DNA from: CAZJWR01 sp964549765
GTDB lineage: Bacteria; Zixibacteria; MSB-5A5; GN15; JAAZOE01
Direction: 5' to 3'
DNA: 18,575 nt
Assembly (NCBI GenBank): GCA_964549765.1
Contig: CAZJWR010000065.1
Location: forward strand, 1-18,575
Shown here: positions 1-7,427 of the stretch, in pieces
How positions within the stretch are numbered: the stretch's first letter is position 1
Layout of the letters: each line of letters starts with the position of its first letter
Program-made: the position numbers and the translations under genes
The notes under the pieces: model-generated
The model's input: the letters and a program-made list of their open reading frames with translations, nothing else
The model's database searches: none
Told to the model about the DNA's origin: nothing

Positions 1-24
1 TGATACCATACCGGACGAAGGACA

Positions 25-633
25 ATGCGAGCGTTTCCATTTAAACATATAGCCGCCAGGGAAATCCTGTTCCATCCCGAAAAGCCGGAGAAATTCGAGG
101 GCGACATTCTGGAAATCGGGCCGGGCAGGGGAGACTTCATCCTGTCCACGGCCAAACGCCGACCGGACAAAAAACTGGTCGCAGTCGAAATAAGCAAACG
201 CCGCCATTTCAAGCTTGCCCGCCGCGTGGATCGCTTCGACCTGACCAACGTCCTCCTTGTGCAGGGCGACGCGCGCATCATCATGCCCAAATACTTCCCG
301 CCGGAAACATTCGAAAAAATCTATGTCCTGTTCCCCGATCCCTGGCCCAAGCGGCGGCATATCCCGCAACGATTGATGTCGGCCGAATTCATTACGCTCC
401 TGACGGAACGACTCAAAACCGGCGGCAGTTTGTTCTTTGCCACCGATTTCTGGTCGTATGCCGACTGGGTAATAGACAATATTCAGGAAATCAAGAACCT
501 CCGCAGCCTCGGCCGCCCGTATTTCGTCACCATCGACAAAATGGATGATTACGGCCCCAGTTTCTATGAGCAGAAATGGCGCGATGAGGGCCGCGCCATC
601 TATTACATGCGATATGAGAAAACAGGCGGTTGA
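25..633 (+). CDS. trmB: tRNA (guanine-N7-)-methyltransferase TrmB
   Basis: A 202-residue class I SAM-dependent methyltransferase that would form m7G46 in the variable loop of tRNAs, in the cytoplasm. The SAM-binding motif I reads EIGPGRGDF (residues 30-38), the acidic end of strand 2 is AVE (53-55), and motif QGDA (80-83) follows. The TrmB hallmark FPDPWPKRRH lies at 103-112, and TDF (140-142) and the C-terminal FYEQKW segment complete the family pattern. Length is normal for a short TrmB without an N-terminal extension. An in-frame TGA at positions 1-3 limits the start, and GAAGGA just upstream of the ATG is a usable but close ribosome binding site. It converges on the anti-sigma gene. Family assignment is firm. 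Confidence 0.95.
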   Translation: MRAFPFKHIAAREILFHPEKPEKFEGDILEIGPGRGDFILSTAKRRPDKKLVAVEISKRRHFKLARRVDRFDLTNVLLVQGDARIIMPKYFPPETFEKIYVLFPDPWPKRRHIPQRLMSAEFITLLTERLKTGGSLFFATDFWSYADWVIDNIQEIKNLRSLGRPYFVTIDKMDDYGPSFYEQKWRDEGRAIYYMRYEKTGG

Positions 634-665
634 TGGATGATCTGCCTTCCTTTCCGACAAAATAA

Positions 666-687
666 AAAGGCTCCGCAAGGCGCCTTT
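666..687 (-). terminator. Intrinsic terminator of the sigma/anti-sigma operon
   Basis: AAAGGC (666-671) and GCCTTT (682-687) form a 6-bp stem with a 10-nt loop. Read on the minus strand, the hairpin is followed directly by a T-rich tract (TTTTTATTTT over about 656-665), so it suits the anti-sigma gene ending at 722. In the plus direction the T run is only three bases, so it would serve trmB poorly. Confidence 0.5.
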
Positions 688-721
688 CAGGTATATGCGT
701 CGATTATATTGTATCCGACGA

Positions 722-1519
722 CTATTCGTCGCCGGGCACGGTGATCTGAATCGTCGTAACTCCGGTGTCGTCGATGGTCACATCAGCTTTCGCTCCCGCG
801 AATCCCATCGTCTCCAACTGACTCTCGATCTCAGCCTGCACTTCCTCGGGCGTGCCTCCTACCGTGCTGACTTCGATGCGAGTCAGTTTTTCCTGGACTT
901 GGGCGTAGAGGCTTCCCGATACCGTCTCGACACGCGGTTCGATGTCGGTTTCGCCTTTCAGCCCGGTCAACGTCGTGAACGCCGCCGATGCTTTTTGTGC
1001 GGCGTCGGGATCGGTCAGGTTGGTGATATGAACGGCCATCTCCGGTGTGGCATAATCGACCGAAACCGATGCACCCTTGATGCCGAGGGCATCGAGAGCC
1101 TTGACCAGGGTTTCGACTTCGATCTGCTGACCGGTCGGAAGACCGCTGATGGTCAAATCATAACCGACCACGCGGTCATAGGAGAAGGGGACGAGGACAA
1201 AAAACAGCAGGGCCGCCACGGCCAATCCGACGGCGAACCCCAGCCGCTTTCTTGCCGACATTTTGTGTGTCAATTCCGCCATGCGCAGACGCTCCTTTCT
1301 TGGTGTGCGGGCCGGATGCGATTCGAGACGGGAGCGCAGTTCCGCCAACGGTGTCGGAACTTCACCGGCATCGCTGCGGATCGCATGCAACGCCGTATCG
1401 ATCAGTCCCGCCGCCGCGGCCAGGCGAGCGCACGCCGGACAGATCCTGAGATGCTCGGCCAGTTCCGGGTCGCTCATGTTTCGCTCATTCAGCAGGCGTT
1501 TCGCCTCGCGACAACGCAT
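722..1519 (-). CDS. Membrane-anchored zinc-finger (ZAS) anti-sigma factor
   Basis: A 265-residue predicted anti-sigma factor that would hold the adjacent ECF sigma factor inactive at the inner membrane. The N-terminus has Cys3 and the HLRICPAC motif (His23, Cys27, Cys30), the H-x3-C-x2-C pattern of the zinc-binding anti-sigma domain. A single hydrophobic segment at about 93-112, preceded by basic residues (KMSARKR), places the rest outside the cytoplasm. That extracytoplasmic part (about 115-265) is not a family I recognise; it contains two similar segments of about 45 residues (121-167 and 214-262). The start overlaps the end of the sigma gene by 35 nt, which suggests translational coupling and near 1:1 production. 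The role comes from motif and position; the signal sensed is unknown. Confidence 0.85.
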   Translation of the reverse strand: MRCREAKRLLNERNMSDPELAEHLRICPACARLAAAAGLIDTALHAIRSDAGEVPTPLAELRSRLESHPARTPRKERLRMAELTHKMSARKRLGFAVGLAVAALLFFVLVPFSYDRVVGYDLTISGLPTGQQIEVETLVKALDALGIKGASVSVDYATPEMAVHITNLTDPDAAQKASAAFTTLTGLKGETDIEPRVETVSGSLYAQVQEKLTRIEVSTVGGTPEEVQAEIESQLETMGFAGAKADVTIDDTGVTTIQITVPGDE

Positions 1520-2048
1520 ATTCGGCCTCCTTCAAAGATTGTGCGTTTTCCGTTTGCGAAAGATAGCGGGCCAACTCCTTCCGCATCTTCCGCTGGCATC
1601 GGAACAGGCGAGCTTTTATGGCGCCCTTCGAAAGACGGTAGAGTTCGGCCAATTCGTCGATACTCCATCGCTCCAGTTCGAAGAGGACGACCAGCGAGCG
1701 TTCATCGGCGTTGAGCGCCCGGAAGGCCCGTTCCAGCCAGCGCCGGGCAGCCAGGCGATCGCGGGGATCGTCGGTGGCCGACAAAGGCGCAACATCCGGG
1801 TTCAACGAGGCATGGCGGCGCCACCACGACCGACGGTGTCGGTTCTTGAACGCGTTGACGATGATCCGGTACAGCCAGGGACGAAAGGCGTCGCGGTCGC
1901 GAAGACTGCCGAGTTTCATCATGGCCGTCAGGAGGGCATCCTGATACAGGTCGTCGCCCTCATCACGGTTCTGAGTCAACCTTCGGCAGAACGCTTCCGC
2001 CCTCGGATGTTCCGGCTCAAGCAATTTCCAGAATAGCTCGTTGTCCAT
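1485..2048 (-). CDS. ECF-type RNA polymerase sigma factor (sigma-70 family)
   Basis: A 187-residue ECF sigma factor that would direct RNA polymerase to a stress or envelope regulon. Region 2 covers about residues 13-75: the DEGDDLYQDALL segment (29-40) and AFRPWLYRIIVNAFKNRHRR (54-73) match the core-binding and -10 recognition helices. Region 4 covers about 106-160, with LNADERSLVVLFELERWS then the helix-turn-helix ELAELYRLSKGAIKARLFR. The linker between them is short and there is no region 1 or 3, as in ECF factors. Its 3' end overlaps the anti-sigma gene. The region upstream carries two TATAAT-like hexamers, consistent with its own promoter. The ECF subgroup cannot be named by eye. Confidence 0.92.
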   Translation of the reverse strand: MDNELFWKLLEPEHPRAEAFCRRLTQNRDEGDDLYQDALLTAMMKLGSLRDRDAFRPWLYRIIVNAFKNRHRRSWWRRHASLNPDVAPLSATDDPRDRLAARRWLERAFRALNADERSLVVLFELERWSIDELAELYRLSKGAIKARLFRCQRKMRKELARYLSQTENAQSLKEAEYALSRGETPAE

Positions 2049-2110
2049 TTCCGATTCCGATCACCACTAAGACACATCGAAGCGGGCTTCGGTTACGCAC
2101 ACGGCAAGAA

Positions 2111-2128
2111 ATTATATGGATTATTATA
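2111..2128 (-). promoter_or_regulatory. Candidate -10 elements upstream of the ECF sigma gene
   Basis: On the minus strand two perfect TATAAT hexamers lie at 2123-2128 and 2111-2116, about 60-80 nt before the sigma start codon at 2048. No good -35 hexamer sits 16-18 nt upstream of either, so the promoter assignment rests on the -10 boxes and position alone. An autoregulated ECF promoter elsewhere in 2049-2190 is equally possible. Confidence 0.35.
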
Positions 2129-2186
2129 CGAAATCCGCGGCTGACACGATACACTTGAATGCGCGGAAGGCGTCATTAGATCAGGA

Positions 2187-2210
2187 CGCCGTCGATATTA
2201 CCCGACGGCG
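2187..2210. other. Perfect 8-bp hairpin spanning the stop of a radical SAM remnant
   Basis: CGCCGTCG (2187-2194) and CGACGGCG (2203-2210) are perfect inverted repeats with an 8-nt loop, and the minus-strand TAA (2198-2200) lies inside the loop. There is no T tract after it on the minus strand, so it is not a standard intrinsic terminator. It could be a 3'-end stabiliser or a chance palindrome. Confidence 0.3.
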
Positions 2211-2799
2211 ATCTTCCGGGCCACTTGATACAGACAGACCGGGAACGATGCATAAAAGTCGCCGGTATGCGCAAAGGCGGCCCCTCGGCAGGCCCCGTGG
2301 CATCGTCTGAAATTGTCGCATTCGCGGCACGCGCCGTGGATGTTTTCGCGGGGACGATTGGCGACTTCTTCCATTGCCGGATCGTTCCAGATTTCTTCGA
2401 GCGGCCGGTCATTGATATTGCCAACGACGAAATCGCGGTGCAGAAGGGACGTGCAAGAGTAAACGTTACCGTTGGCTTTGAGATAGAATGTCTCTTTGCC
2501 GGCGACGCATTCGTGGAACGAATAACCGGGAGGAGCCAGCCCGAAACCGGGATCGTACATCGACATGATTTCCGGATCTCTCTGGGTGTTTTCGATGAAC
2601 GTCAGCAGGTCGTCCAGCCGCTCGTCAAAGTCGAGCCGTTCCTTGACGTCTTTCCCTTTACCGCGCCCAACCGGAGTGAAGCCGCAGAATCGAATGGTAT
2701 CCAGCCCTTCACGTTTGGCTATTTTGATCATTTGAGATTGCAATAACTCGTAATCTCCCACCCGACCACCGGCGGCCCCTGTTTTTGCGGTCTATTCAT
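2198..2799 (-). pseudogene. Radical SAM/SPASM protein gene with internal core deletion
   Basis: The minus strand begins with ATG at 2799 after a GGGAG ribosome binding site and encodes MNRPQKQGPPVVGWEITSYC, the usual entry into a radical SAM domain. It stops after CNLK (TGA at 2728-2730), so only the first cysteine of the CxxxCxxC motif survives. From about 2731, in another frame, a 177-residue C-terminal half resumes with MIKIAKREGLDTIRF. It ends in a SPASM domain with HEC...YSC and the C-x2-C-x5-C-x3-C cluster in CRECDNFRRCHGACRG. The roughly 130-150 residues expected between the two parts are missing, so a deletion with junction near 2728-2733 removed the core and shifted the frame. Intact relatives make radical-based peptide or cofactor modifications; this copy should be inactive. 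Confidence 0.8.
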
Positions 2800-2819
2800 A
2801 AACAAGTCTCCCGGTGTTG

Positions 2820-3270
2820 TCAGACTGCGGCCTGTTTGGCGCACTCGCATTGGTATCGAATTTCGAGCATATCGCCGAGGTTGTATTTCCACGGCGAGCA
2901 GACGCCGCTGGTTGCGCTGCCGTGGTTGATACCGCGGATGGGACAGCCGCCCATACAAATCGGCAGGATATCGCATTCGCGGCACTCGGACAGGGTAAAC
3001 GGGTTCCATGATCGGAACTTGGCCAGATTCGCCTTCTGCCTGTCAGTCAATTCCGACGAAAATATATCCCCGACCGATTTCGCCGGATCGAGCGAAATCT
3101 CCTCCCAACATTTGAAAAGGTGCCCGGTCGGCGAAATCACAAAGGAGATATTGGAAAGAGCGCCGCATATGACGCCGCCGCTGGCCTGCGGGTACTCAAC
3201 ATGATAGATGCCTTTTTCCATAAGGCGCTCATACAGCCCAACCTGCGAGCGGGCGTGTAGATATACCAGA
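2820..3270 (-). pseudogene. 3' remnant of a second radical SAM/SPASM gene, truncated by an IS
   Basis: Minus-strand coding sequence from the left end of the insertion sequence to TGA at 2820 retains about 150 residues. They form a SPASM (auxiliary 4Fe-4S) domain: CGALSNISFVISPTGHLFKC gives the first cysteine pair, CRECDILPICMGGC gives C-x2-C-x5-C-x3-C, and later cysteines follow. The radical SAM core with CxxxCxxC is absent; sequence beyond 3270 on this strand is the IS, and nothing resembling the missing 5' part appears right of it (4242-4409). The gene ends 20 nt before the start of the next SPASM gene, so the two were probably one operon. An open frame continues into the IS, but that part is not original coding sequence. 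Confidence 0.82.
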
Positions 3271-3282
3271 CCTCGTGAGACA
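3271..3282 (+). repeat. Left terminal inverted repeat of the IS
   Basis: CCTCGTGAGACA; exact reverse complement of the right end. The adjacent TTATAAT-rich bases also loosely match the inner right end. Confidence 0.85.
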
Positions 3283-3287
3283 TATTG

Positions 3288-3296
3288 TGTTATAAT
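3288..3296 (+). promoter_or_regulatory. Extended -10 promoter inside the IS
   Basis: TGT followed by TATAAT (3291-3296) is an extended -10 element, 25 nt before the likely TTG start. No good -35 is visible within the IS end, which is usual for extended -10 promoters. Confidence 0.45.
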
Positions 3297-3320
3297 GTAG
3301 TTCACAATATGGAGGTTCGT

Positions 3321-4216
3321 TTGTCGAAACATCAGATTCGATCAGTCAAGCTGAAGAGGCTGGTATTGGAGTTGGCTGAGGCTTTGGGCAACGTTTCCAA
3401 TACTTGCCAAGAATGGGAAGTTCCCCGGTCCACGTTTTATCGATGGAAAAAAACCTTTGACGAACACGGAGTGGACGGCCTGGTCCAGAGAAAGCCAATA
3501 GCCAAAAGCAATCCGCGACAGCTACCGCCTGAGGTGATCGAGAAGATTCTCCACCTCAGGCAGAAGTATCACTTTGGTCCCCAACGGATTGCCCGGTATC
3601 TTGAGCGCTACCAGGGGGTGAGGACCTCCTGTTCGAGTGTTTACCGCACACTCGTGCGCCACGATCTAAGACGGTTACCACGGAATGTTTGCCGTCGGGC
3701 TATCCATACTCGTCGTCATGCCATGCAAGTTCCTGGCCACCACGTCCAGGTAGACGTGAAATTCCTGACATTAAAGACTGCCACGGGCAGCACGGTTCGT
3801 CGTTTCCAATATACTGCCATTGACGACGCTACCCGGGTGCGGGCGTTGAAGATTCACCGGCGGCATACTCAGAAGAACGCCATGGAGTTCATGGATTACG
3901 TGATCGAGAAGTTTCCTTTTCGCATCCATACCGTTCGAACCGATCGGGGGCATGAGTTTCAGGCTCTTTTCCACTGGCATATTGAAGATAAGGGCATACG
4001 CCATGTGTACATCAAACCGCGGTCGCCACAGCTCAACGGCAAAGTCGAGAGATCCCACCGTTCGGACGGTGAGGAATTCTATCAGCTGTTGACCTATACT
4101 GATGATGGGACTTGAACAAGAAGTTGGAGGAATGGGAGAATTTTTACAATTACGTCCGCCCACATGGAGCATTTAATGGAAAAACACCTTACGAAGCTCT
4201 AAGAGATATGTTATAA
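3321..4216 (+). pseudogene. IS481-family transposase, frameshifted
   Basis: A DDE transposase that would excise and insert the element. The likely start is TTG at 3321, five bases after GGAGG (3311-3315); an ATG at 3309 lacks a ribosome binding site. An N-terminal helix-turn-helix region (EWEVPRSTFYRWKKTF) precedes the catalytic domain with Asp145 (QVDVKF), Asp208 (RTDRGHEF) and Glu243 (NGKVERSH), a D-34-E spacing. The frame then closes at 4115 after YTDDGT, whereas the family C-terminus continues in the -1 frame (DLNKKLEEWENFYNYVRPHG, ending in PYEALREML) to TAA at 4214-4216. One base is missing near 4107-4109, in a short G run. Catalytic residues are intact; the last 35 or so residues are out of frame. 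Decay, sequencing error or, less likely, -1 frameshifting could explain it. Confidence 0.85.
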
Positions 4217-4229
4217 TAATATTGAAAAC

Positions 4230-4241
4230 TGTCTCACGAGG
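4230..4241 (+). repeat. Right terminal inverted repeat of the IS
   Basis: TGTCTCACGAGG, exact reverse complement of the left end at 3271-3282, 14 nt after the transposase stop. Confidence 0.85.
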
Positions 4242-4409
4242 TGCGTAATATCACAATTCCGAGATTCACAAAGTGTCAAACGAATACTCCGCGAACAGGC
4301 TCCTAATTGCGAAAATCATATCATAAGCGAAGGCTGGACCATATCCGTAGGGCGGCCCGTTCGGCCCGTCCGTTTCGATGATGCAAGTGTAAGGCGAAGC
4401 GGCGGAAGA

Positions 4410-6023
4410 TCATGCGCCGACGGCTACGGGACCGGCTTGCCGCACCTTCTCGGGAACGTCATTCGCATATTTTTTGAAATTCTCGCGAAAGCGGCCTGCT
4501 AATTCCCCAGCTTTGTCGTCATAGGCGTTCTTATCCTTCCACGTATCGCGCGGGTTCAGCACTTTGGCCGGCACCCCGGGGCATTTGGTCGGCATATGGA
4601 GGCCGAAAATCGGATCGGTATCAAGGGGAACGCCGTCCAATTTGCCGGCCAGCGCTGCGCGGACCATGGCCCGCGTCTGCGGCAGCGACATCCGCCTGCC
4701 CGTGCCGTACGGGCCGCCGGTCCATCCGGTATTGACCAGCCAAACGTTGACGTCATGCTTGGCGATTTTTTCCCGCAGAAGCTTGCTGTAAACCGTCGGA
4801 GGTAGTGCCATGAAGGGGGCGCCGAAGCAGGGACTGAAGGTGGCTTTCGGCTCGTTACCCATGCCTACTTCGGTGCCGGCAACTTTGGCGGTATAGCCGG
4901 AGATAAATTGATACCCGGCCTGTTCCGGCGTGAGTTTGCTGATAGGGGGGAGGACGCCGAAGGCGTCGGCGGTCAGCATGATGACATTTTTTGGGTGTCC
5001 CCCCATCCCGTCGCGGACGGCGTTTTCGATGTGGCTGATAGGATAGGCGGCGCGGGTGTTCTCCGTCAACGAATTATCGTCGAGGTTAATCCGGCGGGTG
5101 TCGATATCGATGGCGACGTTTTCCAGGATGGTTCCGAACCGGCGGGTGGTTTGAAAGATATCGGGTTCGTTCTTGGCGGAAAGGCGGATAACCTTGGCAT
5201 AACAGCCACCCTCGAAATTGAACACGCCGGTCTCGGACCAGCCGTGTTCGTCGTCGCCGATCAGCTTCCGGTCGCGATCGGCCGATAGGGTCGTTTTGCC
5301 GGTTCCGGATAGGCCGAAAAACAGGGCGGTTTCGCCGTTATCCCCGATATTGGCGGAGCAGTGCATGGGAAGAACGCCCTGCGGCGGAAGCAGGAAATTC
5401 AGGATGGTAAAGACCGATTTTTTGATTTCTCCGGCGTAGCTGGTGCCGCCGATCAGCACCAGTTTTCGCTCGAAGCTGAGCAAGATGAAGGCCTCACTGT
5501 TAGTTCCGTCCAATTCCGGGACGGCCCGGAAATTGGGGGCGTCGATGACGGTGAATTCGGGGATATGCGCCTTCCGTTCGCCGGGATCGTGAATCTGGCG
5601 AAACATATTGCGGGCGAATATATTGTGCCAGGCCGTCTCCGTAATGACCCGAACCGGAACCCGGTAGATCATATCGGCTCCGGCGTGACAATCCTGAATG
5701 TAGATGCTTTTGCCCTGAAGGTAAGCCTGCAATCGTCGGAAAAGCTGTTCGAATTTCTGCGGCTCCATGGGCCGGTTGACGACGCCCCAGTTGACTTTGT
5801 CGTCGCTGATCGTATCCCGCACGATGAAGCGGTCGTTGGGACTGCGGCCGGTGTGGGTTCCGGTGCGAACCACCAGCGGTCCCAAATGGCCCACGACGCC
5901 TTCATGTCCCTTGATGGCTTCCTCGTAGAGTTGGGGAGTCGAGGCGTTCCAGAAGACCTTACCCAGATTGATCAGCCCCAGGTCTCGTAATGTTTTGCTG
6001 CTTCCCTCGGATATCACCCGCAT
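4410..6023 (-). CDS. pckA: ATP-dependent phosphoenolpyruvate carboxykinase
   Basis: A 537-residue cytoplasmic enzyme converting oxaloacetate and ATP to phosphoenolpyruvate, CO2 and ADP, the first committed step of gluconeogenesis. RTGTHTGRSPNDRFIV (53-68) carries the substrate arginine. The kinase-1a P-loop is GLSGTGKTT (237-245), and the metal-binding segment LIGDDEHGW (254-262) and NFEGGCYAK (269-277) follow. GYTAKVAGTE (377-386) and the NTGWTGGPYG segment (431-440) are also typical of the ATP-using family rather than the GTP-using one. Full length with no defects. AGGAGG lies nine bases before the ATG. It is a single-gene unit, divergent from the gene at 6305, with its own promoter. Confidence 0.97.
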   Translation of the reverse strand: MRVISEGSSKTLRDLGLINLGKVFWNASTPQLYEEAIKGHEGVVGHLGPLVVRTGTHTGRSPNDRFIVRDTISDDKVNWGVVNRPMEPQKFEQLFRRLQAYLQGKSIYIQDCHAGADMIYRVPVRVITETAWHNIFARNMFRQIHDPGERKAHIPEFTVIDAPNFRAVPELDGTNSEAFILLSFERKLVLIGGTSYAGEIKKSVFTILNFLLPPQGVLPMHCSANIGDNGETALFFGLSGTGKTTLSADRDRKLIGDDEHGWSETGVFNFEGGCYAKVIRLSAKNEPDIFQTTRRFGTILENVAIDIDTRRINLDDNSLTENTRAAYPISHIENAVRDGMGGHPKNVIMLTADAFGVLPPISKLTPEQAGYQFISGYTAKVAGTEVGMGNEPKATFSPCFGAPFMALPPTVYSKLLREKIAKHDVNVWLVNTGWTGGPYGTGRRMSLPQTRAMVRAALAGKLDGVPLDTDPIFGLHMPTKCPGVPAKVLNPRDTWKDKNAYDDKAGELAGRFRENFKKYANDVPEKVRQAGPVAVGA

Positions 6024-6032
6024 ACGCGTTCG

Positions 6033-6090
6033 CCTCCTGTCATTGAGTTCAAACGATAAATTGTATAATATACTTACGGATCGAATCCAA
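6033..6090 (-). promoter_or_regulatory. pckA promoter and Shine-Dalgarno
   Basis: On the minus strand, TTGGAT (6085-6090) and TATACA (6062-6067) are separated by exactly 17 bp, a good sigma70-type pair. The expected transcript would have about a 30-nt leader ending in AGGAGG (6033-6038), nine bases before the pckA start codon at 6023. Confidence 0.5.
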
Positions 6091-6233
6091 GTTTATTTTG
6101 ACCGGTATCCCGGCTTCGTGTCGATAGTTCGATCTCGCGGTCGTCCCCGGAGAGTCGGAAATTTCCTCGGAACCCACGCCCGCACCTCCACCGTTGTAAG
6201 TATAAAACGACGCTACTTGATGTGGAGAATTCC

Positions 6234-6305
6234 ATGATAAGTTCGGCGGACCGATTGACCGTGCATCCGGACCGGCCGGTGATCGATGTGTATAAAAGCA
6301 GGTGA
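6234..6305 (+). CDS. Possible 23-codon leader ORF overlapping the DCC-family gene
   Basis: ATG at 6234, eight or nine bases after GTGGAG, opens a 23-codon frame (MISSADRLTVHPDRPVIDVY plus three residues). Its TGA (6303-6305) overlaps the ATG at 6305 as TGATG. The overlap would allow translational coupling. The peptide matches nothing I know and chance is a serious alternative. Confidence 0.2.
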   Translation: MISSADRLTVHPDRPVIDVYKSR

Positions 6306-6748
6306 TGGAAACAGTTATGGAAAGGCGCAGCCGGCAGGATAATCGGGAAGCGGCGGATCATCCGGTGATCCTATTCGACGGCGTTTGCAATTTATGCAAC
6401 GGCTTGGTGGAATTTATCATCCGGCACGATCCCGAAGGGCGGTTTCAATTCGCGGCTATGCAGACGAAGGCAGGCGAAGCGGTTCTGAAGGGAACCGACG
6501 GAAAATCGCCCCGGTTCGACTCCGTGATGCTGATAGCGGGTGAAGGTCATGCGGTCAAATCGGATGCCATGCTTCGCGTCGCCTCCATCCTGGGCGGCCC
6601 GTGGAAAGTATTGGCGCTTCTGAGGATTATCCCGCGCCGCATACGGGATGTTTTATATGACATCGTCGCCGCACGTCGTTATCATTGGTTCGGAACGCGC
6701 GACGCCTGCCCGATACCGGACGACGACGTGCGAAACCGATTCTTATGA
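6305..6748 (+). CDS. DCC-family (DUF393, YuxK-like) thiol-disulfide oxidoreductase
   Basis: A 147-residue protein of the DUF393/DCC family, predicted to be a small thioredoxin-like redox protein. The family signature is FDGVCNLCN (24-32), giving Cys28-x2-Cys31 after the conserved Asp. The C-terminal YHWFGTRDACPIP segment and the RNRFL ending are also typical. There is no signal peptide or membrane segment, so it should be cytoplasmic. The start could be GTG at 6302 or ATG at 6305; upstream AGCAGG is weak. The TerB-like gene follows after 22 nt, so the two may be co-transcribed. Physiological substrates of this family are not established. Confidence 0.85.
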   Translation: METVMERRSRQDNREAADHPVILFDGVCNLCNGLVEFIIRHDPEGRFQFAAMQTKAGEAVLKGTDGKSPRFDSVMLIAGEGHAVKSDAMLRVASILGGPWKVLALLRIIPRRIRDVLYDIVAARRYHWFGTRDACPIPDDDVRNRFL

Positions 6749-6770
6749 AGCCTTGTAATTGGATTTTGAC

Positions 6771-7232
6771 ATGAAGAAATTTCTTGAAAACGTCTTCGGC
6801 CCCAGGAAATCAGTTTCCGACAGCGGGGCCGACACCGAACACGACATCCATGTAGCCACCACCGCTCTTCTCGTGGAAGTGGCCGGCAGTGATGATAAAT
6901 TCGCTCCCGAAGAAAAAGAAGCGATTGTCCGGAATCTGACTACGTATTTCAATCTGTCTCAGGACGAGGTGGAGGATATAATCGCCGCCGGCCGGGAACA
7001 GCTCGAACACCGGCTCGATCTCTATTATTTTGCCCAACAAATAAATCGATATTTCGACCGGGCGCAGAAAATCGCTGTTATCGAGATGGTCTGGAGGGTG
7101 ATTTACAGCGACAATCATCTGTCGGGGCACGAAGACCGCCTCGCCCACATGTTCGCGCGATTACTGCGGCTCGATCATTCCGAATTGATCACCGCTAAGT
7201 TGCGTGTCAAGAAGGAACGAGAGAGAGGATAG
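6771..7232 (+). CDS. TerB-family (tellurite resistance TerB-like) protein
   Basis: A 153-residue helical protein with a TerB-type domain over about residues 25-145. Characteristic are the acidic segment LLVEVAGSDDKFAPEEKEAI (33-52) and its counterpart VIYSDNHLSGHEDRLAHMFA in the second half, each with conserved acidic residues thought to bind metal ions. ATG at 6771 fits the domain; TTG at 6759 would add four residues. TerB-like proteins occur in tellurite/stress clusters but also alone. No other ter genes are nearby, so tellurite resistance should not be assumed. It probably shares a transcript with the preceding DCC-family gene. Confidence 0.75.
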   Translation: MKKFLENVFGPRKSVSDSGADTEHDIHVATTALLVEVAGSDDKFAPEEKEAIVRNLTTYFNLSQDEVEDIIAAGREQLEHRLDLYYFAQQINRYFDRAQKIAVIEMVWRVIYSDNHLSGHEDRLAHMFARLLRLDHSELITAKLRVKKERERG

Positions 7233-7322
7233 TTACCCTATCGCGGGCCATAGCGGTATCACATGTCCTTCTCCTGCCGGGATTTTCCCGGGTTCATCGT
7301 ATCGTTGACGAAAATATTATTG

Positions 7323-7351
7323 TTGACAGGATAACAGTCGGCCGGTAAGCT
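7323..7351 (+). promoter_or_regulatory. Candidate promoter of the acetyltransferase gene
   Basis: TTGACA (7323-7328) is a perfect -35 hexamer with a 17-bp spacer to TAAGCT (7346-7351), a weak -10. The intergenic stretch 7233-7427 also holds a hairpin CCGGGA/TCCCGG (7277-7291) without a T tract and one CGCCGA/TCGGCG (7376-7399) in the would-be leader. Confidence 0.35.
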
Positions 7352-7427
7352 GGAATTTAATCAATAGGATTGCGACGCCGAGTTTCCTGCAATTCGGCGC
7401 GCGGGCTCTTCCCGAAGGACACCACAT

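Larger units (their letters stand above)
3271..4241 (+). mobile_element. IS481-family insertion sequence (971 bp)
   Basis: The element is bounded by perfect 12-bp inverted repeats, CCTCGTGAGACA at 3271-3282 and TGTCTCACGAGG at 4230-4241, and holds one transposase gene nearly filling it. The transposase resembles IS481-family DDE enzymes with an N-terminal helix-turn-helix and an rve-type catalytic domain. The bases next to the two ends (ACCAGA left, TGCGTA right) show no target-site duplication. This suggests that flanking DNA was lost after insertion or that the site was rearranged between IS copies. Confidence 0.85.

Noticed and set aside
695..1714. Long plus-strand open frame opposite the anti-sigma and sigma genes
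   Set aside because: Antisense shadow of two well-supported genes; the translation is rich in Arg, Cys and His and shows no domain.
2728..3009. Minus-strand open frame covering 2728-3009 as a separate gene
   Set aside because: Its upstream part overlaps the SPASM remnant in another frame; only the last 23 codons from 2799 are real, being the start of the deleted radical SAM gene.
3271..4241. CRISPR array or phage attachment site near the IS
   Set aside because: No regularly spaced repeats occur, and the only repeats are the paired inverted ends of the insertion sequence.
4269..4409. Open frame of about 45 codons directly after the pckA TGA on the minus strand
   Set aside because: PckA already has its normal length and ending; the extension matches nothing and short open frames of this size are common by chance.
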